From Agmasoma carcini (nom. nud.) (lineage: Eukaryota > Microsporidia > Thelohaniidae), in contig JAOXFI010000020.1 of NCBI GenBank assembly GCA_029232285.1, positions 18,103 to 82,102 of the forward strand: a stretch of DNA of 64,000 bases, read 5' to 3'. Positions 30,966 to 40,904 of the stretch are shown in pieces (the stretch's first letter is position 1; every line of letters begins with the position of its first letter). Under the pieces are notes generated by a model. That model did no database searches and had not been told where the DNA came from. It saw nothing but the letters and a program-made list of their open reading frames with translations. The translations under genes were made by a program, and so were the position numbers.

Positions 30966-31203
30966 ACATGAAACCAATCCTCTATTTACTAACACTGAAT
31001 TACCTTTACAGAATTTTGTTGATACACTCTACTTTAAGCCTATCTCTTAAATTTCTCATTTTAATCTTTTCCTATCATTCTCATTTAGTGTAAATCTGCC
31101 CATCTCTTTTTATTATTTTATCCCAATCATCTTTTATGTTTAAAATACCCTCCAAAACTAATCATAAACGAGATTCTTTGTGTAATTTGGTTAAAAGGGT
31201 TTA

Positions 31204-31356
31204 ATGGCTGCAACTCTTACACAAATATTCATATTATGTATTTTTATAGTTAATGGTTCACATTCAATGACAGATTTTTTGTTAAATTTGGGGACGTGGA
31301 AAAGGGGTTTCAATTTTATTTTAATCACTTGTTTAAGAAATATATGCCTCTCATAA
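31204..31356 (+). CDS. possible tiny secreted protein or broken secreted gene
   Basis: 50 residues from an ATG to TAA. The first 20 residues (MAATLTQIFILCIFIVNGSH) look like a good signal peptide. The rest (SMTDFLLNLGTWKRGF onward) is short and then hydrophobic. Could be a truncated member of the secreted gene set, or chance. Confidence 0.3.
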   Translation: MAATLTQIFILCIFIVNGSHSMTDFLLNLGTWKRGFNFILITCLRNICLS

Positions 31357-32211
31357 CCACTTTATCTTTCTAAATAATCATATTCTCGTAAAATATCTCT
31401 TATGACATTCTATCCTCTTTAAGTCTCAAAATTTTTTTTTAATATTTAAAGATCAAAGACTACTCATAAGGATAATAAAATATATTCTAAATTTAAATTA
31501 GAAACGGTCTTTTTTGTCGGGAGTCCGGTTTTCTTTTCGGCAAATTTACAAAAATCATTAAAATATAAAAATATAACAATATACAAAGTTGTATACGCTA
31601 ATAACTATAACAATATTTGTTATTTTTTTACATTTCAACAAAAACATATAATTTTACAGGTGTCCAGTTTTTCCCTCTATATATTATTTATTATAGTACA
31701 CAAGGGAATTCTTTATATTATTAACATCCTAACCAGTATAATAAGCTTATGATTTAAAGGTTTACGTCTTCGTTTAAACAAAAATATAAAATATTAATCA
31801 CTCGTTATACAAATCATTCAGTAAAGAATAAACAAACAACATTCAAATCTATTTATTTAAATTATTTTGAAGGTGTTAGTCATCGACAGATACATCACAA
31901 GATAAATTTATATAAGTCATATCTATTTCCACATCTTTAAAACAATCATATGTCAAATAAACGTATTATCATAACAACATACTTATCTAATATAACAGCT
32001 AGAATATATTGTTAATATGATGTAAAAAGAAAATTTATTCAATCTACGTGTTATTATGGACTTTACAAAACATCAGAAGTAATAAACCAACAATTTCAAG
32101 GATGGTAAATCTTGATTCCACACCAATCATACACTCACTTAATCTGCGCTAAATGATTGATATATTAATTAACTTAACAAAAAACATATAAATCAACCAA
32201 CAATATATTTC
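31357..32211. other. gene-free stretch
   Basis: Nothing recognised. Confidence 0.4.
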
Positions 32212-32643
32212 ATGATATTCTTAGTGAATGTATTTCTAAAACCTCCAGTAGAAGATGAAGATGACACGTATAAAGGCACATTTATTGATATTCACTTCAA
32301 TGGATATGAAACTCCTACCAGCAGTTATACTGAATCTGATTCTAGGGAAAAGGTAGATGAAAGCACTTCATCAGATGCAACAACATGCACAGAGTACTGC
32401 CCTTTTTGCAATCGTCATTCTCATAATAAATTATTCTCAAATCCTGACGATCTAAAAAACAAAATAACTTCAGAAGAAGACTCCGAGTTTGAAAGTTCAG
32501 TCGAAAATGAAAACTCTTCTTCATATGATAAATTAGAAACAAAATCTGTTTCAGAGGAAGACTCCGAGTTTGAAGGTTCAATCGAAGATGAAAACTCTTC
32601 TTCATATAAGCATGTTTTAGATACAGATCTTCAGCCCGTTTAA
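32212..32643 (+). CDS. acidic, serine-rich protein, probably secreted
   Basis: 143 residues. A short hydrophobic start (MIFLVNVFL) may act as a signal peptide. The rest is very acidic and Ser-rich. A small cluster C59, C63, C66, H69, H71 (CTEYCPFCNRHSH) could bind a metal. A 27-residue unit is repeated at 87-113 and 114-132 (SEEDSEFESSVENENSSSY, then SEEDSEFEGSIEDENSSSY), showing an intragenic duplication. It is upstream of a family A copy. No family recognised; a lineage-specific protein. Confidence 0.6.
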   Translation: MIFLVNVFLKPPVEDEDDTYKGTFIDIHFNGYETPTSSYTESDSREKVDESTSSDATTCTEYCPFCNRHSHNKLFSNPDDLKNKITSEEDSEFESSVENENSSSYDKLETKSVSEEDSEFEGSIEDENSSSYKHVLDTDLQPV

Positions 32644-32699
32644 TTAAATATAATTAACTATTTTAATCACTTATATTATATTTTAGTACATAATTTAGC

Positions 32700-33245
32700 T
32701 AGGTTAATATATGGTAACAAGTAATACCTAAGCTCTGTGATTAATCCAGACCCCCACGTGGTGCAGAGTGGTAACGTTGGAAATAACGGCTAAAGCATGA
32801 CCGTGGGGGATACAATTAACTTTGTTCACTTTGGGAAACTGGTTTGCAGTCGATAGACAGACACCTCTTCTTAAATATTAAGCTGGTTGATGTTCGTAAT
32901 AGCACTAAGCCCAGCTACAACCGCATTCTATAGTTTGGTGTCTTTAAAGTCATACTGTCACCATCTAAGATGGCATGACAATAAAGTTTCTCTACTGCCT
33001 TTTACCAAAGCACGAATAGTGTATGGTCATTAATGTCTATTTTCGTCTCTTCTATATTTTATTATTTTGTTTGATTAAGGAGTTTAACTTGCTGGTTCGG
33101 ATTTCTCCTATGGTAAATTTATTGATAACTAAAATTCCTTGTAAATATTAGCGGAGAAATTCCAATCAATACTACCTTAAGTCTTATTTCATACTTTTGC
33201 CTGAGCAAGCATATTGGGCAAATAAACCTTCTATTATTATACAAA
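32700..33245 (+). repeat. family A dispersed repeat, best-preserved copy
   Basis: Reference copy: begins with ctctgtgattaatccagacc and cacgtggtgcag, contains cgtggggg, gttcactttgggaaactggt, gatagacagacacctc, agctggttgatgttcgtaat, gcccagctacaaccgcattc, the short palindrome ccatctaagatgg, accaaagcacgaatag, cttgctggttcgg, and ends gagcaagcatattgggcaaa then taaacctt. No open frame. No clear terminal inverted repeat was seen. Confidence 0.8.
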
Positions 33246-33286
33246 TACCTAATTTTATATTATAAAATAATTTTAACTGTTTTTAA

Positions 33287-34645
33287 TCATTCATTATAAA
33301 AAACCAAACAATATATTTCTGCCTCGCCTTTAAACTCAAATATTTTATCTTTTTTTCTTAGTTTAAAACAAATATTTTTATCATCGTCAGCTGCAATATC
33401 AATTATCAACACAAATACATTAGGGGTTTTAACATCAGAAAGGTTTACACTTATACAATCTTTACTGGTTTTACTAAAAGAATTTTTAAGTTCTTTATAG
33501 GATTGTAACTTATTACCTTTCTTTTTAAATAAAAATATTCTCAATTGACTTTTATCAATGTTTTCTCTTAATAAGTAAAAAATATTCCCTTTCATTTTTA
33601 AGTGTTTTACTTTTATACCAAGACTTGTTAATTTTTGATATGTAAATTTATTAATATACAAAGAGGGTCCTGAAATTCCTTTTTCGCTATTATATTTTGT
33701 TACTTGGCAGTTTTTACTTGAATCATTATCAATTTTATTCGTATTCAGAACTCGCAAATTATAATTTAGTTTTTTATGATAATATTTTTTAATATTTTTT
33801 GATTTTTTTGGAGCAATTTTTACAAATTCTTTGGGTTTTATCTTTTTAACCTTGTTTTTATCATCAGGAGGTGTTGAAGATGATGATATTGAAGACTTTT
33901 CTTTATTTAATTCAGTTAAGTCAAAAGTACTACTATTGTTTATATGAGTGGAAGATGGGTTTGGTTGAGGTTGTTGATAAGAAGGTTTAATTATATCAAA
34001 AATTTCAAGGTTTTGATTTATAGGAATAAGTTGTGTTGTATTGTTAGATGGATTTGAAATGATTTGTTGATCATAAGCTGGTGATTGAACTATTTGACTA
34101 TTAGAAGGATTAACATACTGATATGAAATTATATCTTGGGTAATAATTGGTGGTTGGATTGCTTGAACATTAGAAGGATTAATATACTGATATGGATTTA
34201 TATCTTGGGTAATAATTGGTGGTTGGATTGCTTGAACATTAGAAGGATTAATATACTGATATGAATTTATATCTTGGGTAATAATTGGTGATTGGATTAA
34301 TTGAACATTAGAAGGATTAATATACTGATATGAATTTATATCTTGAGTAATAATTGGTGATCGGATTATTTGATTATCAGCTTGTTGTAAGGTAGTATCA
34401 AAATTTGTATTTTGTGAAATAATAGGAATAAAATAGGATGGATGTGAGTTAATATATTGTGTTGGTGTATTTGGTATATTCAAGTAAGCATTTAAGTTTT
34501 GTATTGCTATGTTGCGTGGTTGATTTGGAAGAACATTATAAATATATCCTGAATTGTTGGATGGGTTTGGAATATTTACAAAAGATACATTTTCAGAAGT
34601 GTTGTAGGCTGTTGCACTAATTAATATTACAAAGAGTATAATCAT
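33287..34645 (-). CDS. secreted repeat protein with island-family C-terminal domain (member A)
   Basis: 452 residues. Signal peptide at the start (MIILFVILISATAYN). The N-terminal half is Asn/Pro/Gln/Ser-rich with four tandem 23-residue units (residues 96-187; SPIITQDINSYQYINPSN type) and a partial fifth. After a Ser/Pro/Lys linker, a basic, beta-rich C-terminal domain spans about 325-452. That domain resembles those at 37702-39138 and 40905-42182: a 'I-K-x-x-F-Y-L-[LV]' strand, Q-[LI]-x-[IV]-[FI], F-K-[KR], a long strand L-I-I-[DI], and near the end F-K-G-x-[AG]. The repeat units differ by only a few bases, so they are still expanding or being homogenised. Likely an exported parasite protein (inference). 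Confidence 0.75.
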   Translation of the reverse strand: MIILFVILISATAYNTSENVSFVNIPNPSNNSGYIYNVLPNQPRNIAIQNLNAYLNIPNTPTQYINSHPSYFIPIISQNTNFDTTLQQADNQIIRSPIITQDINSYQYINPSNVQLIQSPIITQDINSYQYINPSNVQAIQPPIITQDINPYQYINPSNVQAIQPPIITQDIISYQYVNPSNSQIVQSPAYDQQIISNPSNNTTQLIPINQNLEIFDIIKPSYQQPQPNPSSTHINNSSTFDLTELNKEKSSISSSSTPPDDKNKVKKIKPKEFVKIAPKKSKNIKKYYHKKLNYNLRVLNTNKIDNDSSKNCQVTKYNSEKGISGPSLYINKFTYQKLTSLGIKVKHLKMKGNIFYLLRENIDKSQLRIFLFKKKGNKLQSYKELKNSFSKTSKDCISVNLSDVKTPNVFVLIIDIAADDDKNICFKLRKKDKIFEFKGEAEIYCLVFYNE

Positions 34646-35165
34646 CTTGCGGTATATTTTTATTTTTTATATTTAAAACAAAAATTTTAATTTTAGTTGA
34701 CAGATCTGCAATTATTCAATCATTTGAAATCTATTTAAATATAATACTATTATTAGTTCACTATTTTATAAAAGATATTATCTATTAAATAATTTAGACA
34801 TTTTTGAATATTCAAAATTGTGACGGAATCCAATTAATAAAAATATCAACTAAATAATGATTTTAATAAATTCAAATGTCTATTATATTCAAAATATTGC
34901 TGTCATGTTATTATAAGTAATTTACTAAAATTTTTTATAGTATAGCGATTTACCTAGACAACAAAAATTTCGCTGTACAGCACACTAAATTACTAGTACA
35001 CACGCCCCATTTGATAATTTCTATCCTTATTAAAATTCGTAACCTTTATATAATTTATTTAAAGATTTGTTGATAAATTATCCATTATTTTTGTATTTCA
35101 AACAATAAACAGCAAGCTTTCACTGAGAGGCCCACATGTCCTGAAACAAACTTTTTACCCATCGT
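34646..35165. other. AT-rich spacer grading into a less AT-rich block
   Basis: No gene. From about 35090 the base composition shifts towards higher GC, where the broken gene starts. Confidence 0.5.
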
Positions 35166-35791
35166 ATGGCCCGTAACCAAGACAACTACATGTTCACCGT
35201 ACGCATCGAAAGCTCAGACCCCAAATGCTCATTCAATAAACAGTTTCCTTACAATCATATTAATAGTATCTACATATACTGCCTGGAGCTTAACAAACTT
35301 CTTCCTGCCCACGCCAAGTCACCCTATTAATAGGAATAATTATTTTCCCTCAATAGTACACAAGTTAAAATTATACTGTCATAAGACACCTTTATGACAA
35401 TGGACTAACCGCCTTATCAGACGGCATTAAGATCCTACTCGATCATTTCGGGAATATTATAAAAAGTTTTGCAGAAATTTACTTATCGCATGACAGAAGA
35501 GCAATGCAAAAAGACGGCGCCACAAGGCAAATCTAAGATCAATAAATCATTAAGTACAATTCCATTTACACCCAACGACTCAAGGGACAACCCATTCGAG
35601 CGATTCACGACAATACCATCTAAAACATAGCCTTTACCACCGACCTACAACAATTAAATAAATTCAACAATATAAATACGAATATCAGCAAGTATTGTGG
35701 TTTATTGATCCAAATATGTTTTTTGATTGTATTTTTATTGACCATTATTGTTGCCAAACAACATAAAAGTTTTGAAAAGGGTCTATTATAG
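35166..35791 (+). pseudogene. broken gene for a possible tail-anchored membrane protein, unusual base composition
   Basis: Three segments read sensibly. First, an ATG at 35166 (MARNQDNYMFTVRIES...) runs to TAA 35328-35330, using codons (GCC, CTG, ACC, CGC) rare in the neighbours. Then, in another frame from about 35369, YDNGLTALSDGIKILLDHFG and SFAEIYLSHDRRAMQKDGAT. This continues in the same frame through three in-frame TAA codons into a hydrophobic segment (LLIQICFLIVFLLTIIVA) before the final TAG at 35789-35791. Two of the stops sit next to Gln-rich sequence and could have arisen by CAA to TAA change. The ending resembles a C-terminal membrane anchor, and a SNARE-like or other tail-anchored protein is possible, but I cannot name it. 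It may also be a transferred fragment. Confidence 0.55.
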
Positions 35792-35989
35792 GGCCTGAGA
35801 AAATATTTTAGTCAAAATAATATTATCAAATATTAAATCTAGAATAACAATAAAAGAATACAATTCATGTTGATAAAAAGTTAGCATTTTATTTAGCTAC
35901 CTTCATAAATTTCAAAAATCTTTTACCTTGAACACTCTCCTAAACTTAAAATCATCAAGGTAAAAACTTAACCGCTATCTTGAACAAAA

Positions 35990-36450
35990 AGAATATTTCC
36001 TTAATATTTTCTTAAGGAGCATCCAAAGATTCTCAATGGTTTGAGTATGAGCTCCTGTGTTAGGATCAACAAGAAAATCATTGTGTTCAAGCATAAAAAT
36101 TTTTGCAGAAATGAGGCTCATCTTTTCCAAAAATAAGACATGGGTGGGCAATTATACGAAATTACTACTGATGCTTCTGATATGACATCTTTAATCAATC
36201 AGCCCAATGTTCTTTTCGAACGACTATCAACACATTAAATAAAAATATCATAAGATTGTCTACCGATTACACCAAAAATCTACTGCAGTTTATGCATTCG
36301 TCCTTTACCATACTTTGAATTCCATGTGATGTATTATCAATTCTAACAATGCGACCAGTACCTCCTAGTTTTGAAAAAGATGCATCATTTTAAAATTCAA
36401 TTAGGTTCTTTAAAACCCCATGTCACATTATTACATTCAAGTTTGAGATC
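35990..36450 (-). mobile_element. decayed Merlin (IS1016/IS1595-like) transposase
   Basis: On the minus strand: KLGGTGRIVRIDNTSHGIQ near 36390-36330 (first catalytic block, Glu already lost), a LQ-stop-IFGVIGRQS block near 36290-36250, and VDPNTGAHTQTIENLWMLLK near 36080-36015. Interrupted by stops. It is the third of four Merlin relics. Confidence 0.8.
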
Positions 36451-37701
36451 TCTAAATCCTTGTCAGTTCTAGAAACCTGTTGATCTTTAGCAAATATAAC
36501 GACTATCTTAAACATGTTAAAAATTTAGAGCTCATAACTCGAGAATACCGCGCCATTTCTTATTGAAATTTTAGTATCACATCTGCTACACCCGTGAACT
36601 CAAAAAACCCCAAAGTTCGTCCTAATTGTATTATACCCTTATTAACTTTTGACCTTTTAGAGAGATTTATAAATTAACAGTTTCAAAAACTTATTGTTTT
36701 AAGCATTATATAAAAAACCTCAACATTGATATTTTAGAAAAAGCCTTAAAAACGAATTAAAAAGATAAAACATCATGATTTTAATTTTAACATTATAAAG
36801 AGCTTAATTTATTATAAAATTTCTAGAAAAAATAATATTATATTTTTGGGGTTTCGGTGAAATTTATAAAGCTTATAATCCATTGATTTTTTCATTAATA
36901 TTTATTTGGTTTTTATATTAAATTTGTGAAAGTGTATAAAATCGGTATAATTATGAAAATCCAATCGAAATTCACCAGTTTTCTTAAAATTATAAAATCA
37001 CTTAAAAACTCAAAGTATTCCGAACAACCAACATTTTTTGAAGAGAATATAGTTTTTATAAAAAACACAGAAACCTACGATTTAAACTATGAAAAATTAC
37101 TCCATTTTTAATCTAAACATTCTTTAAAACCTTTAAATAATATATAAATTATATTTTTTATTATTCTTTTCAATATTATTATCATGTATAATGTTTCTGG
37201 GCATAATTCAAAATATTTTTTTTATTTAATGGTATTTATAGTCTCGGTTGGAACTGTTTCTTCTCGTAGACCAAGATCAATATTTCTGACACAAAATTTA
37301 TTGATATTTTAAGTTTAACATATGATAATTTTATTAATTTATATTCCCTCTGTCCCTATAACAAACCCTTACCAATATATAAAAATATGCTTCATTCGTC
37401 TTTTATATGATTTATGATCTATAAACATGGTTATTATAAAATTTATATTTAACGTATTATTGTAGACACTACTCATAACAAGTCTTCAAAATAATTATAT
37501 TTACTTAATCTTATAACTATTACCGACTATAAAATATTGTAAATCTTTTTACCATCTTCAATGAACCACCAATCAAATTAATCTCTATTTTATATCAACT
37601 TGGTAAGTTGATACCTATCTCCAACAATATATTAAAATATGACTTCTCAAATAATTAGTATAATTTTATCATAAAATTATTTAGATACTGATAAAAATAA
37701 T
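36451..37701. other. gene-free stretch; includes a family C repeat piece
   Basis: A plus-strand frame (from about 36953) of ~52 residues has no support. At 37222-37275 the sequence is the near-exact reverse complement of 19020-19075 (about 50 bases), so this is a second dispersed repeat, here called family C. Confidence 0.5.
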
Positions 37702-39138
37702 TTAATAAAGTGCAATATTTAATAAAAACCCATATCCATACAAATATTGTGTATCTTTCCCTTGATAATAAAATTTGTTAGTATAATTTTTACCATCAGA
37801 AATTATAATCAAAAGATAACATACTTTATCAAATTTCTCAAGGTTCAATAATACTTCATCATTATTTACCCTTATTAATATATGTTCCAATATTTTAACC
37901 ATTTTGTAATTGTTTCTCTTCTTCTCATACGAAATAACATAAATTTGTTCATTAATTATGTTTTTTCTTATTATTTTTATTACTTTGTTAAAAACTTTTA
38001 AAATATCATTTTTGATTCTCAAATATTTTATAGTATTCCCTGAAAATTCGTTAATTAACACAAAAGATTTCAAATTTAAAGGTAAATCGCATTTAGTTTT
38101 CTTCATCATTGAATAATGCAACATAGAAAAATTTTCTTCAGATTTTCCATACAATTTCTCAGAAATAAAAATAATTTCATCACTAAAATTTTTATCATTC
38201 TCAAATAGATCTGAACTAGTTGTTTTATGAATATTCTTTGATGATGACACACTATCACCTGTAGATAGTTCTAATTCCTGTATTTGAGATGGACTGAGTG
38301 TTTCATAATTTAAGTCTGCATTAGGATTACTTAGATCAGGAATTTCATTAGAAGGACTATAGCTTTTATCCTCTGTAAATAATCTGTTATTTACAGGGGA
38401 TAACAAGTTGATATTTATTAAAGTTAAACATATTGGATTTGGCACTTTAGAAGTATTGACTACGTTCAAATTTTCGAAGGTTGGCTTTAGTGTGCTATTC
38501 TGATTCAAATTATCGGAAATATGCATCCCACCCATGTGCTGGTTGCATTGAGTGTAACTATTCCCACTACTGTATAAGTTCATGCTATCCTTACATACAT
38601 TTTCTTTTTCCTCTAAACCATTAAGTATATATTCATTAGTGGTGGGTGGCGGGTTTTGAACTATCTGGTTTGATAAACAGGACAATATCAAAGGATTAGA
38701 GTATGTTAGGTCGCTGATATTAGAATCATCGTCAGATACAAAAGGCTCTGTGGTTGCCAGTTCTTTTGGTGTTTCTGATATTTTTTTAGCATCTATCATG
38801 TTGTCTGTTAAGATAGAATCATACATCCCAATAGTAGGACAGATAGAATCCGTTCCTTTTGGTGTTTCTGATATGTCTTCAGCATCTATCATGTTGTCTG
38901 TTAAGATAGAATCATACATCCCAATAGTAGGACAGATAGAATCCAGTTCTATTTCACCTTCATCGTTTGCATACACACCAAACTCTTGTTCTACATCATA
39001 TTTTATCTCCTTAAAACTTTCAGTTTCAGTTTTATCTTCTAATGATCTTTTTAGTCCTGATTTAGAATAATTATTTGAATTATTTAAATTCTCAAGACCA
39101 AATATTAAATTTGTAAGTAGAAAAATTTTATGAAGCAT
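37702..39138 (-). CDS. secreted protein with island-family C-terminal domain (member B)
   Basis: 478 residues from the ATG at 39138, which gives a clean signal peptide (MLHKIFLLTNLIFG). An upstream in-frame ATG at 39210 would bury it. Near the N-terminus a 31-residue unit (DSICPTIGMYDSILTDNMID...) is repeated in tandem; the two 93-base copies are nearly identical at the DNA level, so the duplication is recent. The middle is Ser/Asn/Asp-rich. The C-terminal ~120 residues (KIIRKNIINEQIYVISYEKK, LLIIISDG, YGYGFLLN) match member C at 40905-42182. Member C also shares the N-terminal phrase E-L-[DE]-S-I-x-P-T-x-G and an E-N-V-C element, so the two are true paralogs. Function unknown. Confidence 0.8.
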   Translation of the reverse strand: MLHKIFLLTNLIFGLENLNNSNNYSKSGLKRSLEDKTETESFKEIKYDVEQEFGVYANDEGEIELDSICPTIGMYDSILTDNMIDAEDISETPKGTDSICPTIGMYDSILTDNMIDAKKISETPKELATTEPFVSDDDSNISDLTYSNPLILSCLSNQIVQNPPPTTNEYILNGLEEKENVCKDSMNLYSSGNSYTQCNQHMGGMHISDNLNQNSTLKPTFENLNVVNTSKVPNPICLTLININLLSPVNNRLFTEDKSYSPSNEIPDLSNPNADLNYETLSPSQIQELELSTGDSVSSSKNIHKTTSSDLFENDKNFSDEIIFISEKLYGKSEENFSMLHYSMMKKTKCDLPLNLKSFVLINEFSGNTIKYLRIKNDILKVFNKVIKIIRKNIINEQIYVISYEKKRNNYKMVKILEHILIRVNNDEVLLNLEKFDKVCYLLIIISDGKNYTNKFYYQGKDTQYLYGYGFLLNIALY

Positions 39139-40035
39139 GGTTTGACAAAAAAAAGTATATAAATAGTATTTTTTGATGTATTTATTGGTCACAAAGAAGG
39201 AAACCGACATATAATTGAATTATATGGTATTTAGCTGATCTTTTCTATTATTACTAAGTATCTTAAGATCGATATGACCTACTTATAGTCTTAAAAATTA
39301 ATTAATTATTTTTTGTGGTGGTATTTTATACTAAGCTTGTTATAAAACAATATATGAGCCATACCAAGATTTAAAATGTGAAGCATTAGTAAATATTTTA
39401 TTAATTTAACATATAATTAAAATCAAAACTAACAATAATAACATTTCATTATTACACCATTTCAATTTTTTTTATTAATTGAATATATTTTTAAAAAATC
39501 AAAATTAACAATAATAACATTTCATTATTACACCATTTCAATATTTTTATTAACTTGTGTTGACGTTTCGTATTGAATGGTTAAATTAAAAAAATAATTT
39601 TATTAAATAATTAATTAATTTTTATTTTATGATAATTCAAAATAATACAAATAAAGTAATCTGATACTTATTGATGTATAATTATAAATTCTTAATATTG
39701 TATAAGACATTAAATTCATTTACAGATACTCTGAATTTTATAATTTTTTCATGATTTATCAGTTTTCTTCTGACTAATAATAAATTATTTATTGTTAAGA
39801 TACATGCCAAAAATTCGAATCATTCGTGTTCATCACCTTCAATTAACATTTAATGATTTATTAAAAGATCGATTCCGCCTTAAGCCACAAAGATTGTGAT
39901 AACACATTATTAACTCATGTTATTATAGAATAATTCATGGGTTTCCTATTTCACACTCAAATAGATCTCTTATATGCAATTGTGAAATCTTTATTTGTAT
40001 ATTTAGAGCTTGTTATAATATACCCTTACCGATTT
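39139..40035. other. gene-free stretch with one tandem duplication
   Basis: No gene. At 39418-39555 two near-identical ~80-base copies contain aacaataataacatttcatt and 'attacaccatttcaat'. Confidence 0.6.
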
Positions 40036-40039
40036 TCTA

Positions 40040-40400
40040 ATTTACACCATGAAGAGGGTTCTGCGATAAGTCTAAACACAAAAACATAGAGTGGAAATAA
40101 GCTGATTGAGCTATAACAGGTCAGAGACTAAAGAAGGGCTATGGGGATGCGGATAATACTGTTTACTTTATCAAACCAGACTGAAAACAAGATAAATATT
40201 TCATCTTATTGATAAAGAAGGACACAACAGGTTTGAAGATATAAGCTGGCTGGTGTAAGTAGAGTATTAAATCTAATCAATAGATGTTTTAAAGTTTCGT
40301 AGTCGTTTTTTATCCACTATCTGATTATTCTCTATTGATTTGTTCAATTTTATAAGTAAATATTAATTAGTTTTGATCACTATCGTATGTTTATTTTTCA
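40040..40400 (+). repeat. family A dispersed repeat, diverged
   Basis: Ordered words: gctgattgagctataacagg, atgcggataatactgtttac, gaagatataagctggctggt, a 'gtagtcg' block, ending 'aattagttttgatcac'. The 3' end differs from the 32700 copy and matches that at 43375-43450, so at least two subfamilies exist. Confidence 0.6.
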
Positions 40401-40904
40401 TTTGTAATTATATTGGAACAATAAAATTATATATTTTTATGTTGTGAGGAGGTTTGGGTTATTTTAAGAACAAAAACTATATTCATTATTTATTTAAGCT
40501 GATCACACTTAATTTTACCATTATTTGTTTTATTGATATTTGACATTGTTGCTTAAAACCATGTCTTTATTTTCGTAATATATATTCTATAATTTATTGA
40601 AATACTTTCCAAGATTTTTTAACACAGTGATCTGGTTGTAAACGATTACTGAAGTGATGCCAACTTTTTAGGAATAGGCTATATTGTAATTTGTTACTAT
40701 TCGATGTTAAAACTTAATATATTATTAAACCTATACCTTTATCTATCACAACATTTTTTTTATTTTTACAGAGCTAGAAAAAAAAGATTTATTTAACTTA
40801 CATGAGACTACAGGCTTAATAACGTAATGAGTTACTAAACCAACAATCCAGAGGTGCTTCATATAGACCATACGTTCGCGGTGCCAAGGTTAATATTCAC
40901 ACAA
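40401..40904. other. gene-free stretch
   Basis: Nothing recognised. Confidence 0.4.

Noticed and set aside
36926..37111. Short plus-strand frame rich in Lys and Phe
   Set aside because: No ATG at the start of the frame, no signal peptide and no resemblance to the secreted family.
38750..39070. Plus-strand frame of 106 residues with an internal repeat
   Set aside because: Mirror image of the duplicated 93-base unit in the minus-strand secreted gene.
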